Assembly: GCF_001686985.1 (NCBI RefSeq) | Contig: NZ_CP015318.1 | Location: 4,648,001-4,712,000 of the forward strand | Reading direction: 5' to 3' | From: Mesorhizobium amorphae CCNWGS0123 | Lineage (GTDB): Bacteria; Pseudomonadota; Alphaproteobacteria; Rhizobiales; Rhizobiaceae | Length of the DNA stretch: 64,000 bases | Shown here: positions 33,929-41,939 of the stretch, piece by piece | Layout of the letters: each line of letters begins with the position of its first letter | How positions within the stretch are numbered: the first letter of the stretch is position 1 | Translations under genes and position numbers: made by a program | Notes under the pieces: generated by a model | Databases searched by the model: none | Told to the model about the DNA's origin: nothing | The model's input: only the letters and a program-made list of their open reading frames with translations

Positions 33929-34891
33929 ATGAGCCACACCATCAACCACCTGAAGAAACTGAGGCTGCAGCGCAGCGAACTGGCGGTTCCCGGTTCCAGC
34001 CCGGAAATGATCGACAAGGCGGCGAACAGCGCCGCCGACTTCGTCTTCCTCGACATCGAGGATGCCGTCGCGCCGCCCGACAAGGAACGCGCCCGCAAGA
34101 ACATCATCCAGGCCCTCAACGACATCGACTGGCGCGCCAAGGGCAAGACCGTCTCGGTGCGCATCAACGGCCTCGATACCCATTACATGTACCGCGACGT
34201 GGTCGACGTGATGGAACAGGCCGGCGACAGGCTGGATACGATTCTGGTGCCGAAGGTCGGCGTTCCGGCCGACCTCTACATGGTCGAGGCCATGGTCAAC
34301 CAGATCGAGATGGCCAAGGGTTTCAAAACCCGCGTCGGCCTCGAAGCGCTGATCGAAACCGCGCTCGGCATGGCCAATGTCGAGGCGATCGCCGCCACGC
34401 CAGGCCGGCTGGAGGCGATGCATTTCGGCGTCGCCGACTATGCGGCCAGCTGCAAGGCGCGCACCGTCAACATTGGCGGGCTGAACCCCGACTATCCCGG
34501 CGACCAATGGCATTTTGCCCTGTCGCGAATGACGGTCGCCTGCCGCGCCTACGGCCTGCGCGCCATTGACGGGCCGTTCGGCGATTTCTCCGATCCGGAG
34601 GGCTACATCGCCGGCGCAAGGCGCGCCGCCGCACTTGGCATAGAGGGCAAATGGGCGATCCACCCCTCGCAGATCGCGCTCGCCAACGACGTCTTCTCGC
34701 CTCCGGAAAAGGAGGTCACGCGCGCCAGGCGCATCCTCGAAGTGCTGAAGGAGGCCGAGGCAGCGGGCAAGGGAGCGGCCGCCCTCGACGGCAAGATGAT
34801 CGACGCTGCGTCGGAGCGCATGGCGCGCAATGTTTTGGTGGTCAACGAAGCGATTGAACGCGCCAGCCAGTCGCGCGTCGCCACGCATTGA
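33929..34891 (+). CDS. mcl: L-malyl-CoA lyase (CitE-like)
   Basis: This 320-residue protein belongs to the HpcH/HpaI/CitE family: RSELAVPGSSPEMIDKA, FVFLDIEDAVAPPDKE with metal and substrate acidic residues, VSVRINGLDTHY, TILVPKVG and KWAIHPSQIALANDVF. It cleaves malyl-CoA to acetyl-CoA and glyoxylate in the serine cycle. Its location between sgaA and mtkA makes the malyl-CoA assignment much more likely than a citrate lyase role. ATG 33929 has GGAG upstream; 14 bp separate it from sgaA. The symbol mclA is also used. Confidence 0.92.
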   Translation: MSHTINHLKKLRLQRSELAVPGSSPEMIDKAANSAADFVFLDIEDAVAPPDKERARKNIIQALNDIDWRAKGKTVSVRINGLDTHYMYRDVVDVMEQAGDRLDTILVPKVGVPADLYMVEAMVNQIEMAKGFKTRVGLEALIETALGMANVEAIAATPGRLEAMHFGVADYAASCKARTVNIGGLNPDYPGDQWHFALSRMTVACRAYGLRAIDGPFGDFSDPEGYIAGARRAAALGIEGKWAIHPSQIALANDVFSPPEKEVTRARRILEVLKEAEAAGKGAAALDGKMIDAASERMARNVLVVNEAIERASQSRVATH

Positions 34892-34909
34892 CCGTTCAGG
34901 GAGGACAAA

Positions 34910-36097
34910 ATGGACATTCACGAATATCAGGCCAAGGAACTGCTCGCCCGCCACGGGGTCCATGTCCCGCGCGGCGGCCTCGCCTACAGCCCCGAGCAGG
35001 CGACCTACCGTGCCAGGGAGATCGGCGGTTCGAAATGGGTGCTGAAGGCGCAGGTTCATTCCGGCGCGCGTGGTAAGGCCGGCGGCATCAAGCTCTGCGC
35101 CAACGACGAGGATATCTCCAACGCCGCCGAGGCAATGCTGGGCAGAAAGCTGGTGACCCAGCAGACCGGCCCGCGCGGCAAGCTGATATCGCGCCTCTAT
35201 CTCGAGGAGGCCGTCGACATCGCGCAGGAGCTCTATCTCGGCTTCGTGCTCGACCGTAAGGAAGAGCGCGTCATGATCGTGGCGTCGGCCGCCGGCGGCA
35301 TGGAGATCGAGGATATTTCCGAAAAGAAGCCGGATTCGATCATCCGCGCCACGGTCGATCCCGGTGTCGGCATGCAGGGATTCCAGGCGCGCGAGATCGC
35401 CTTCGGCCTCGGGCTTGAGAGCAATCTGATCGGCAAGACGACCGAAACAATCCTCGGCTGCTACCAGGTGTTCCGCGACTACGACGCCTCGATGCTGGAG
35501 ATCAATCCACTGGTGGTGACCCGCGACGGCAGCCTCGTCGCGCTCGACGCGAAAATGTCGTTCGACGAGAATGCGCTGTTCCGCCGACCCGAGATCTCAG
35601 AGCTGCGCGACAAGAGCCAGGAAGACCCGCGCGAGACCTTCGCCAGCGACCGCGGCCTTTCCTATGTCGGCCTCGAAGGCAATATCGGCTGCATTATCAA
35701 CGGCGCCGGTCTCGCCATGGCGACGATGGACATGATCAAGATCGCCGGCGGCGAGCCGGCCAACTTCCTCGACATCGGCGGCGGCGCCTCGCCCGAGCGG
35801 GTAGCAAAATCCTTCCGCGCCGTGCTCGGCGACAAGAATGTCGAGACCATCCTGGTCAACATCTTCGCCGGCATCAACCGCTGCGACTGGGTCGCCGAAG
35901 GCGTCATCAAGGCGATCCGCGAGGTCGGTGTCGACGTGCCGCTGGTGGTGCGGCTCTCCGGCACCAAGGTCGAGGAAGGACGCAAGATCCTGGCCGATTC
36001 CGGCGAGGCGGTGATCGTCGCCGAGACGCTGGCCGAAGCCGCCGAAAAGGCCGTCGCCGCCTGGCGCGCGGCCGCCAAGAAGAAAAAAGCAGCCTGA
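34910..36097 (+). CDS. mtkA: Malate--CoA ligase subunit beta
   Basis: This 395-residue protein is of the SucC family: MDIHEYQAKELLARHGV, VLKAQVHSGARGKAGGIKL (ATP-grasp), ISRLYLEEAVDIAQELYLG and the Mg-binding EINPLVVT. GNIGCIINGAGLAMATMDMIK and IFAGINRCDWVAEGV close it. With the alpha subunit 15 bp downstream and serine-cycle genes on both sides, it is the malate thiokinase beta subunit rather than a succinyl-CoA synthetase. It makes malyl-CoA from malate, ATP and CoA. Strong GGGAGG site. Confidence 0.93.
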   Translation: MDIHEYQAKELLARHGVHVPRGGLAYSPEQATYRAREIGGSKWVLKAQVHSGARGKAGGIKLCANDEDISNAAEAMLGRKLVTQQTGPRGKLISRLYLEEAVDIAQELYLGFVLDRKEERVMIVASAAGGMEIEDISEKKPDSIIRATVDPGVGMQGFQAREIAFGLGLESNLIGKTTETILGCYQVFRDYDASMLEINPLVVTRDGSLVALDAKMSFDENALFRRPEISELRDKSQEDPRETFASDRGLSYVGLEGNIGCIINGAGLAMATMDMIKIAGGEPANFLDIGGGASPERVAKSFRAVLGDKNVETILVNIFAGINRCDWVAEGVIKAIREVGVDVPLVVRLSGTKVEEGRKILADSGEAVIVAETLAEAAEKAVAAWRAAAKKKKAA

Positions 36098-36111
36098 GGG
36101 AGGTCGAAAAA

Positions 36112-37011
36112 ATGGCAATCCTGCTCAATCGCAGCACACGCGTCATCGTCCAGGGCTTCACCGGCAAGATCGGCAGCTTCCACGCCGAGGACATGAAGCG
36201 CTACGGCACCAAGGTGGTCGGCGGCGTCACCCCCGGCAAAGGCGGCCAGACCCATCTCGGCCTGCCCATCTTCAACACCGTCAAGGGCGCCGTGCGCGAG
36301 ACCCGCGCCGAGGCCAGCATCGTCTTCGTGCCGCCGCCCTTTGCCGCCGACTCCATCATGGAAGCGGCGGACGCCGGGATAAAGCTCTGCGTCTGCATCA
36401 CCGACGGCATCCCCTCGCAGGACATGATGCAGGTCAAGCGCTACATGCGCCGCTACCGCTTCGAGGACCGCATGCGCCTCGTCGGACCGAACTGCGCCGG
36501 CGTGATCACGCCCGGACAGGCGCTGATGGGCATCATGCCGGGCAGCATCTACCTCCCCGGCCGCGTCGGCATTGTCGGCCGCTCGGGCACGCTTGGCTAC
36601 GAGGCGGCCTCGCAGATGAAGGCGCTCGGCATCGGCGTGTCGACCAGCGTCGGCATTGGCGGCGATCCCATCAACGGCTCGTCCTTCAAGGACATCCTGC
36701 AGCTTTTCGAGCGCGACGAGGACACCGACGCCGTGGTGATGATCGGCGAGATCGGCGGCCCGCAGGAAGCCGAAGCCGCGATCTGGGCGCGCGACAACAT
36801 GCGCAAGCCGCTGATCGCCTACATTGCAGGGCTTTCGGCGCCGAAGGGCCGCCGCATGGGCCACGCCGGCGCGATCATCTCCGCCTTCGGCGAGTCGGCG
36901 CAGGAAAAGGTCGAAATCCTGAAGGAAGCCGGCGTCGTCATCGTGCCGACCCCCGCCTCCTTCGGCGAGGTCGTGGCCGACACGCTGGCGCGGACCAGGA
37001 AGGCGGCGTGA
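36112..37011 (+). CDS. mtkB: Malate--CoA ligase subunit alpha
   Basis: This 299-residue protein is a SucD homologue: VIVQGFTGKIGSFHAEDMKRYGTKVVGGVTPGKGG (CoA-binding Rossmann region) and VGPNCAGVITPGQ. The catalytic phosphohistidine is in RRMGHAGAIISAFG near residue 244. It is the partner of mtkA. The 3' end (ADTLARTRKAA) is duplicated in part downstream of ppc (39864-39896), which suggests that ppc was inserted or rearranged here. The next gene starts 103 bp later. Confidence 0.93.
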   Translation: MAILLNRSTRVIVQGFTGKIGSFHAEDMKRYGTKVVGGVTPGKGGQTHLGLPIFNTVKGAVRETRAEASIVFVPPPFAADSIMEAADAGIKLCVCITDGIPSQDMMQVKRYMRRYRFEDRMRLVGPNCAGVITPGQALMGIMPGSIYLPGRVGIVGRSGTLGYEAASQMKALGIGVSTSVGIGGDPINGSSFKDILQLFERDEDTDAVVMIGEIGGPQEAEAAIWARDNMRKPLIAYIAGLSAPKGRRMGHAGAIISAFGESAQEKVEILKEAGVVIVPTPASFGEVVADTLARTRKAA

Positions 37012-37114
37012 CGGCCGACCGGCGAAGGCCGCATTGCGCAAAATGTGCCTGACAGCCGGCGCTCTCGATTGAGGGTCGGCTACAGCGGCAATCGATGCGG
37101 AGGAGGAAGCGGCT

Positions 37115-39799
37115 TTGGAGCAGAGCAGACGCATCAAATTTCGTGAGGACGAGCGCAGCCTTTTGTTGCGCTTGCTGCTTCAGGTCGCAAGCGCGCGCGA
37201 GCCCGAGATCGCCGCCGTTCTGAGCGGACGCAGGTCGCTTGTCTCCCTCGCCGCGGAGCAGCGCATCCCGGCGCTGCAGGCGAGCGGCGTATGGTTCCAG
37301 TTGCTGACGATTGCCGACGAGTTGCTTGCCATGCGGGCGCGTCGCGAACTCGAACAAGGCGCGGGTGTCGACGAAGTGCCCGGATCCTTCGCCAGCGTGA
37401 TCGCGCAGATGGCAGCGAACGGCCACTCGGCGGAGAAAGTCCAGGCAGCGCTCGACGAGCTTTGCGTCGGCCCGACCATGACCGCGCACCCGACGGAGGC
37501 CAAACGCGTCACGGTGCTGGAGATCCACCGCCGTATCTATCGCAAGCTGACCGAGCTCGACCAGCCGCGCTGGGCGCCGCGCGAACGCGACCTGTTGGTC
37601 GCCGATCTGGAAAGCGAGATCGAGCTTCTGTGGATGACGGGCGAGCTGCGACTGGAACGCCCGACGGTCGAACGCGAGATCGCCTGGGGCCTGCATTTCT
37701 TTCGCGAAGTCATCTTCGAGGCAACGCCGCAGCTGTATGGCAAGCTTCAAGGCGCCTTCGAGCGTCACTATCCGGGAGAGCCGGTCAGAATTCCCGCCTT
37801 CATGCGCTACGCGTCGTGGATCGGCGGCGACCGTGATGGCAATCCAAATGTGACGGCCGCAGTCACGGCTCACGCCATGGCCGAATACCGCAATACCGCC
37901 ATAGGCTGGTATCTGACGCAGATGCAGAGGCTGGTGACGGTGCTCAGCGCCAGCTCGAACGTCATTGACCTGCCGGCCAGCTTCAAGCCGGTGCTGCAAA
38001 CGGCGCTTGATAAAAGCGGCGAGGCGCACGTGATCGCCGCCCGCAACCCCGACGAACCGCTTCGCCAGTTCGCGTCGGCCTTGCTTGCCCGGCTGGTGGC
38101 CACGCGAGACGGCGGTGCAGCGGCGTATCTCTCGGCGGACGCGTTTCGCGCTGATCTGAACGGACTGTCTTGCGTTCTCGAAGCGATCGGCGGGCGCGCG
38201 GTAGCCAGGCGTTTCGTCCAGCCTCTGCTTTGGCAAGTCGGAAGCTTCGGCTTCCGTACGATCTCGCTCGATATCCGGCAGAACTCCACGGTCGTCAACA
38301 GGGTGCTGGCCGAGCTGTTCGCGCTGACCAACCCCGCCCATCCGGTCCCAGCCGGCACACCGCAATGGTCGGAGCGCATCCGCGCCGCCCTCAGCCACGG
38401 GGAGCGGCTGGAGATCGACCCAGAGCGGCTGTCGCCTGAAGCGGGTGAACTGCTTTCGACATTCTCCGTCATCCGCGAGCATATCTCGAGCGCGGATGCC
38501 GACGCTGTCGGCTCTTTCGTTCTCAGCATGACGCGCTCGGCCGACGATCTGCTGGCGGTCTATCTGCTGGCGCAGTATTGCGGACTTTCAACCGCGCCCG
38601 ATGGCGGCGGCACAATCGGGCTGCGGATCGTGCCATTGTTCGAGACCATCGCCGATCTGCAGGCCGCCCCCGGCATCCTGAATGGATTGCTCGGCGTTTC
38701 GCTCGTGAGGCGCACGGTGCGGGATTTCGGCGCGCGCCAGGAAATCATGCTTGGCTATTCGGATTCCAACAAGGACGGCGGTTTCCTGGCTTCCAATTGG
38801 GAACTGGCAAAAGCGCAAAAGCGCCTCGCTGCGGTCGGGCGCAAGCACAAGGTCAGGATCAGTTTCTTTCACGGCCGCGGCGGCTCCGTCAGCCGTGGCG
38901 GTGCGCCGACCGGCCGGGCGATCGCGGCACAGCCGCAAGGCACCGTCGCCAGAACCATGCGGGTGACGGAGCAGGGCGAGGTCGTATCGTCGAAATTCGC
39001 CAATCGCGGCACCGGCCTCCACCAGCTCGAGGTTCTCGCCGCCGGCGTGCTGGCCCACAGTGTCGGATCGCCCGCTGATGTCGAGCCGAAGGAAACGCCG
39101 GAGTTCGACGAAGCGCTGGAAGCGCTGGCAGGCATGTCGCAGGCATCCTATGCCAGGCTGATGGCCGAGCCCGGCTTCCTCGATTATTTCAACCAGGCGA
39201 GCCCGGTCGCGGAACTGGCGCTCCTGAAAATGGGATCAAGGCCGGATCGCCGTTTCGGCGCCAGCGGCATTGCCGACCTGCGCGCCATTCCATGGGTGTT
39301 CGCCTGGAGCCAGAACCGTCATCTGTTGACCGGCTGGTATGGTATCGGCAGCGCACTCAGCGCATTCGTCGCGGTGCGCGGCGAGGCCGGGCGCGAACTT
39401 CTGGCCCGCATGTTCGAGCACTCGCGCTTCTTCCGCCTGATCGTCGACGAGGCCGAGAAGACACTTTACCAGTCCGACATGGAGATCGCGCGGCTTTACG
39501 CCGGCCTGGTGGCCGACAGCGATGCGGCCCGACGCATCTATGCCCGCATCGCCGCCGAATACGAGTTGACGCGACGCCTGATTGGTGACCTCACGGGAGG
39601 CGATCTTTCCGCGCGCTTCCCGATGTTCAAGCGACGTTTCGACAATCTGCGGCGACAGATGGACGACATTCACCGGCTGCAGGTCGAGCTGCTGCGTGAA
39701 GTTCGGGCAAATACCGTCACGGCGGATCGAAAGCGGGCGACCGACGCCCTGCTCGTATCGATCAATTGTATCTCGGCTGGCCTTGGGTGGACAGGATAG
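37115..39799 (+). CDS. ppc: Phosphoenolpyruvate carboxylase
   Basis: This 894-residue enzyme has PEPC signatures: TMTAHPTEAKRVTVLEIHRRIY (catalytic His), ASWIGGDRDGNPNV, FGFRTISLDIRQNS, EIMLGYSDSNKDGG and SFFHGRGGSVSRGGAPTG. It carboxylates PEP to oxaloacetate, a step of the serine cycle in methylotrophs. The start is TTG at 37115, after GGAGGAGGAAG. The extreme C-terminus reads SINCISAGLGWTG; the usual PEPC ending is QNTG or RNTG, so a conserved active-site element is altered. The gene resembles methylotroph-type PEPCs. Confidence 0.93.
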   Translation: MEQSRRIKFREDERSLLLRLLLQVASAREPEIAAVLSGRRSLVSLAAEQRIPALQASGVWFQLLTIADELLAMRARRELEQGAGVDEVPGSFASVIAQMAANGHSAEKVQAALDELCVGPTMTAHPTEAKRVTVLEIHRRIYRKLTELDQPRWAPRERDLLVADLESEIELLWMTGELRLERPTVEREIAWGLHFFREVIFEATPQLYGKLQGAFERHYPGEPVRIPAFMRYASWIGGDRDGNPNVTAAVTAHAMAEYRNTAIGWYLTQMQRLVTVLSASSNVIDLPASFKPVLQTALDKSGEAHVIAARNPDEPLRQFASALLARLVATRDGGAAAYLSADAFRADLNGLSCVLEAIGGRAVARRFVQPLLWQVGSFGFRTISLDIRQNSTVVNRVLAELFALTNPAHPVPAGTPQWSERIRAALSHGERLEIDPERLSPEAGELLSTFSVIREHISSADADAVGSFVLSMTRSADDLLAVYLLAQYCGLSTAPDGGGTIGLRIVPLFETIADLQAAPGILNGLLGVSLVRRTVRDFGARQEIMLGYSDSNKDGGFLASNWELAKAQKRLAAVGRKHKVRISFFHGRGGSVSRGGAPTGRAIAAQPQGTVARTMRVTEQGEVVSSKFANRGTGLHQLEVLAAGVLAHSVGSPADVEPKETPEFDEALEALAGMSQASYARLMAEPGFLDYFNQASPVAELALLKMGSRPDRRFGASGIADLRAIPWVFAWSQNRHLLTGWYGIGSALSAFVAVRGEAGRELLARMFEHSRFFRLIVDEAEKTLYQSDMEIARLYAGLVADSDAARRIYARIAAEYELTRRLIGDLTGGDLSARFPMFKRRFDNLRRQMDDIHRLQVELLREVRANTVTADRKRATDALLVSINCISAGLGWTG

Positions 39800-39863
39800 G
39801 CCCGGTTTTCGTCGAGCTGCCAACGCCACCTCGCGTCATCGTTCGAGGCTCATCGTCCACCGC

Positions 39864-39896
39864 GCGGACACGCTGGCGCGGACGAAGAAGGCTGCG
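39864..39896 (+). pseudogene. Remnant of mtkB 3' end downstream of ppc
   Basis: This 33-bp stretch matches the 3' end of mtkB (36976-37008) at 29 of 33 positions and encodes ADTLARTKKAA against ADTLARTRKAA in MtkB. It has no own start or gene body. It lies in the 286-bp gap between ppc and the tRNA; the rest of that gap shows no gene. Confidence 0.6.
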
Positions 39897-40085
39897 CGAT
39901 CCCCAAGGGCACACTGTCCTGCGGGCGCCTGCAAAAGCGAAAACGGTAACGCGCCCATGTGGCGCGCCGCTTTCGTTTCGATCCTCGGAAAAGGCAGGCG
40001 GCGGCATGGCGCCCTGGCATGCCAACTGTGAGCTTTGCAGCTCCGATCCCGCAAGCTTGCCAGAAGCGAATTGTCAGGGATGTTC

Positions 40086-40170
40086 TGGTGCGGTCGAGAA
40101 GACTCGAACTTCCACGGGTTGCCCCACAGCGACCTCAACGCTGCGCGTCTACCAATTCCGCCACGACCGC
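40086..40170 (-). tRNA. tRNA-Leu (anticodon GAG)
   Basis: The minus strand reads GCGGTCG at the 5' acceptor and CGACCGC at the 3' acceptor followed by A-CCA (encoded). The D-arm has AATTGGTAGACGC; the anticodon stem CAGCG/CGCTG encloses the loop TTGAGGT, whose central triplet is GAG. A long variable arm and GTTCGAGTC T-loop confirm a class II leucine tRNA. Length 85 nt including CCA. Confidence 0.95.
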
Positions 40171-40334
40171 ACGTGGTAGGAGCCGGAACGAACCGGCTCG
40201 GGGCCTGTAGCAAATCGTTTCCGGCGAAACAAGTGCGCGGCGCGGAATAATCGCCGCGGATCGGTGCAATGCTCCACAGCCCCGGCAAATGCGGGGAACT
40301 GGACGTTTCGGCCGATTGCAGCCATATGAGGGGC

Positions 40335-40380
40335 TGATGCATATCGCCCCTGAGCGCCGAGCGGTTTTGGCAATGCGACA
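40335..40380. repeat. Degenerate copy of the ATGCATGTCG palindromic repeat
   Basis: ATGCATATCGCCC and, downstream, GCGGTTTTGGCAATGCGACA correspond to the element at 18429-18488, but the second arm has decayed. It lies in the 267-bp gap upstream of lipB. That gap also holds a GAGCCGG/CCGGCTC hairpin (40180-40199) just upstream of the tRNA gene. Confidence 0.55.
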
Positions 40381-40437
40381 GGCACAGGAAACTTCTGCAG
40401 CGCAGTCTCATCAGGCACGCCTCAGACGAGACAGACC

Positions 40438-41181
40438 ATGACAGAACGCAGCCAGATCGCCACGTCGTTCCTGCCTTTGCCCGGCTCCGCGCCGGTCGAA
40501 TGGCGCGTCGAACCTGGCCTCACCGCCTATCCCGACGCGCTCGCTTTCATGGAGGCGCGGGCCGATGCGATCCGCAGTGGTGCCGCCGGCGAGATGGTCT
40601 GGCTGGTCGAGCATCCGCCGCTCTACACGGCCGGCACCAGCGCCCGCATCGAGGATCTGATCGAGCCCGGCCGCTTTCCGGTCTTTGCCGCCGGGCGCGG
40701 CGGCGAATACACCTATCACGGCCCCGGCCAGCGGGTCGCCTATGTGATGCTCGACCTGAAGCGCCGGCGCGAGGATGTCCGCGCCTTCGTCGCGGCGCTC
40801 GAGCAGTGGATCATCGGCACGCTCGCCGCCTTCAACGTGCGCGGCGAACGGCGCGAGGATCGCGTCGGCGTCTGGGTGGTGCGGCCGGACCGTCCGCCGT
40901 TTGCCGACGGCTCGCCGGCCGAGGACAAGATCGCGGCAATAGGCATCAGGCTGCGGCGCTGGGTAAGCTTTCACGGCATCGCCATCAATGTCGAGCCGGA
41001 GCTCGGCCATTTCAGCGGCATCGTGCCCTGCGGCGTTTCGGATCACGGCGTCACCAGCCTGGTCGACCTCGGCCTTCCCGTCACGATTGCCGACCTCGAC
41101 CTGGCGCTGAAGTCCGCCTTCGAGGAGGTGTTCGGCCCGGCCACGACCTTGGGCGTCGAAGCGGCCCGCAAGGCCGGCTGA
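40438..41181 (+). CDS. lipB: Octanoyl-[acyl-carrier-protein]:protein N-octanoyltransferase
   Basis: This 247-residue protein has the LipB signatures MVWLVEHPPLYTAGTSA, RGGEYTYHGPGQRVAYVMLDL and KIAAIGIRLRRWVSFHG, with the catalytic Cys in GIVPCGVSDHGVTSL and the Lys in KIAAIG. It transfers octanoate from acyl-ACP to the lipoyl domains of 2-oxoacid dehydrogenases and the glycine cleavage H protein. Monocistronic, starting at ATG 40438. A repeat element follows 9 bp after its stop. Confidence 0.95.
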   Translation: MTERSQIATSFLPLPGSAPVEWRVEPGLTAYPDALAFMEARADAIRSGAAGEMVWLVEHPPLYTAGTSARIEDLIEPGRFPVFAAGRGGEYTYHGPGQRVAYVMLDLKRRREDVRAFVAALEQWIIGTLAAFNVRGERREDRVGVWVVRPDRPPFADGSPAEDKIAAIGIRLRRWVSFHGIAINVEPELGHFSGIVPCGVSDHGVTSLVDLGLPVTIADLDLALKSAFEEVFGPATTLGVEAARKAG

Positions 41182-41190
41182 AGTTTTCCC

Positions 41191-41248
41191 TGGAGCAGTT
41201 CCAGGAAAAGTGCGTAGCGGTTCAACGATTCTATCAAACGTTGAACCG
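41191..41248. repeat. Dispersed repeat copy followed by a 10-bp-arm hairpin
   Basis: AGCAGTTCCAGGAAAAGTGCG matches the repeat family seen at 431-460. It runs into a perfect inverted repeat CGGTTCAACG (41218-41227) / CGTTGAACCG (41239-41248). It lies directly downstream of lipB and could serve as its terminator. From 41250 to 41455 I see nothing else. Confidence 0.55.
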
Positions 41249-41470
41249 TTCTGGATTAGCGGCTCACGTCAGCCGCGCCCATTCCCTGCAGGCAAAATCG
41301 GCAAAGTAACTGCCTATCGGAAACTGCCGCACGAATTTGTGGCCGTTCAGTCTGCGGCCGCGCAGTTCGAGCTAAAGTGCGCTTTCGGCGTCGTTGTCCG
41401 ACTGGCGCAAGCGTCTTGCCCGCTTCGTTGTCTCGATTTCCGGTCCACGCATGCGCTGCCCCTCACCCTT

Positions 41471-41501
41471 ACCCTCTCCCCGTGGAGAACGGGGAGAGGG
41501 G
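41471..41501. terminator. Strong hairpin between lipB and the small SOS gene
   Basis: CCCTCTCCCC (41472-41481) and GGGGAGAGGG (41491-41500) are perfectly complementary around GTGGAGAAC. It lies between convergent lipB and the 28-codon gene. The sequence class resembles a common Mesorhizobium intergenic repeat and there is no U-run, so termination is only likely. Confidence 0.5.
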
Positions 41502-41535
41502 GCGTCAGCGTTGGCGCACATCTTTAGCCCCCTCC

Positions 41536-41622
41536 TCACATGGCTCCGATCCAGATCGCCATGGAAATCAGAAACGTGCTCATGCACACGAGCGACACAA
41601 CATCCTGAACAAGATCGGTCAT
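41536..41622 (-). CDS. 28-residue membrane peptide preceded by SOS boxes
   Basis: The 28-codon frame starts at ATG 41622 and ends at TGA 41536-41538, with a strong GGAGAGAG ribosome site ending 3 nt before the ATG. After a short acidic N-terminus (MTDLVQD) the peptide is almost wholly hydrophobic (STFLISMAIWIGAM at the end), i.e. one membrane helix. Direct GTTC-N7-GTTC LexA boxes overlap its predicted promoter. By size, topology and control it recalls Caulobacter SidA, a 29-residue SOS-induced division inhibitor, but I cannot claim homology. Its reality rests on the ribosome site, the promoter and the lack of polar codons. Confidence 0.72.
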   Translation of the reverse strand: MTDLVQDVVSLVCMSTFLISMAIWIGAM

Positions 41623-41645
41623 AACTCTCTCCAGTTGTTAGTATG

Positions 41646-41680
41646 TTCGTATTTTGTTCTATTTTTGTTCGAATGTCAAC
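41646..41680 (-). promoter_or_regulatory. Tandem overlapping LexA (SOS) boxes within a promoter
   Basis: GTTC occurs at 41646-41649, 41657-41660 and 41668-41671, exactly 11 bp apart. This gives two overlapping GTTC-N7-GTTC sites, the alphaproteobacterial LexA consensus. On the minus strand a perfect -35 TTGACA (complement of 41675-41680) and a -10-like CAAAAT (complement of 41652-41657) are 17 bp apart, so both boxes lie on the core promoter of the gene at 41536-41622. Confidence 0.82.
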
Positions 41681-41795
41681 GATCGGAATCCGGGCCGGCG
41701 ATGGAATCTCCGGCGATCAGATCGGCACGGTTAAGGAAAGGTTGACGGCCAGAATGACCGGCTGTTCCGCTAACCAACAGCTTTGGCGATGAGCC

Positions 41796-41939
41796 AGGGC
41801 ACGTCGAGATTCGGGTCAGGCCGAGTCGAGAATGGTGGATTCCGAGAACCGGAACGGAGCGTACTTAAAGTACGTGAGTACCGGAAGCGCAGGAAGCCGC
41901 CTTTCGCAGGCCGGCCTCACCCGAATCTCGACGTGCCCT
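41796..41939. repeat. 144-bp inverted repeat at the end of lolD
   Basis: A 21-bp perfect arm (41796-41816) pairs with 41919-41939 and pairing extends inward with one mismatch (ATTCGGGTCAGGCCG against ATTCGGGTGAGGCCG). The interior holds a smaller palindrome (GTACTTAAAGTAC, 41860-41872) and ACCGGAA repeats. The right arm includes the stop codon of lolD. It probably folds as a long structured RNA end and resembles a dispersed Rhizobiales element. Confidence 0.7.

Noticed and set aside
41377..41745. 122-codon plus-strand frame in the repeat-rich gap after lipB
   Set aside because: It runs through repeats, a hairpin and the SOS promoter, has no ribosome site and no coherent protein character.
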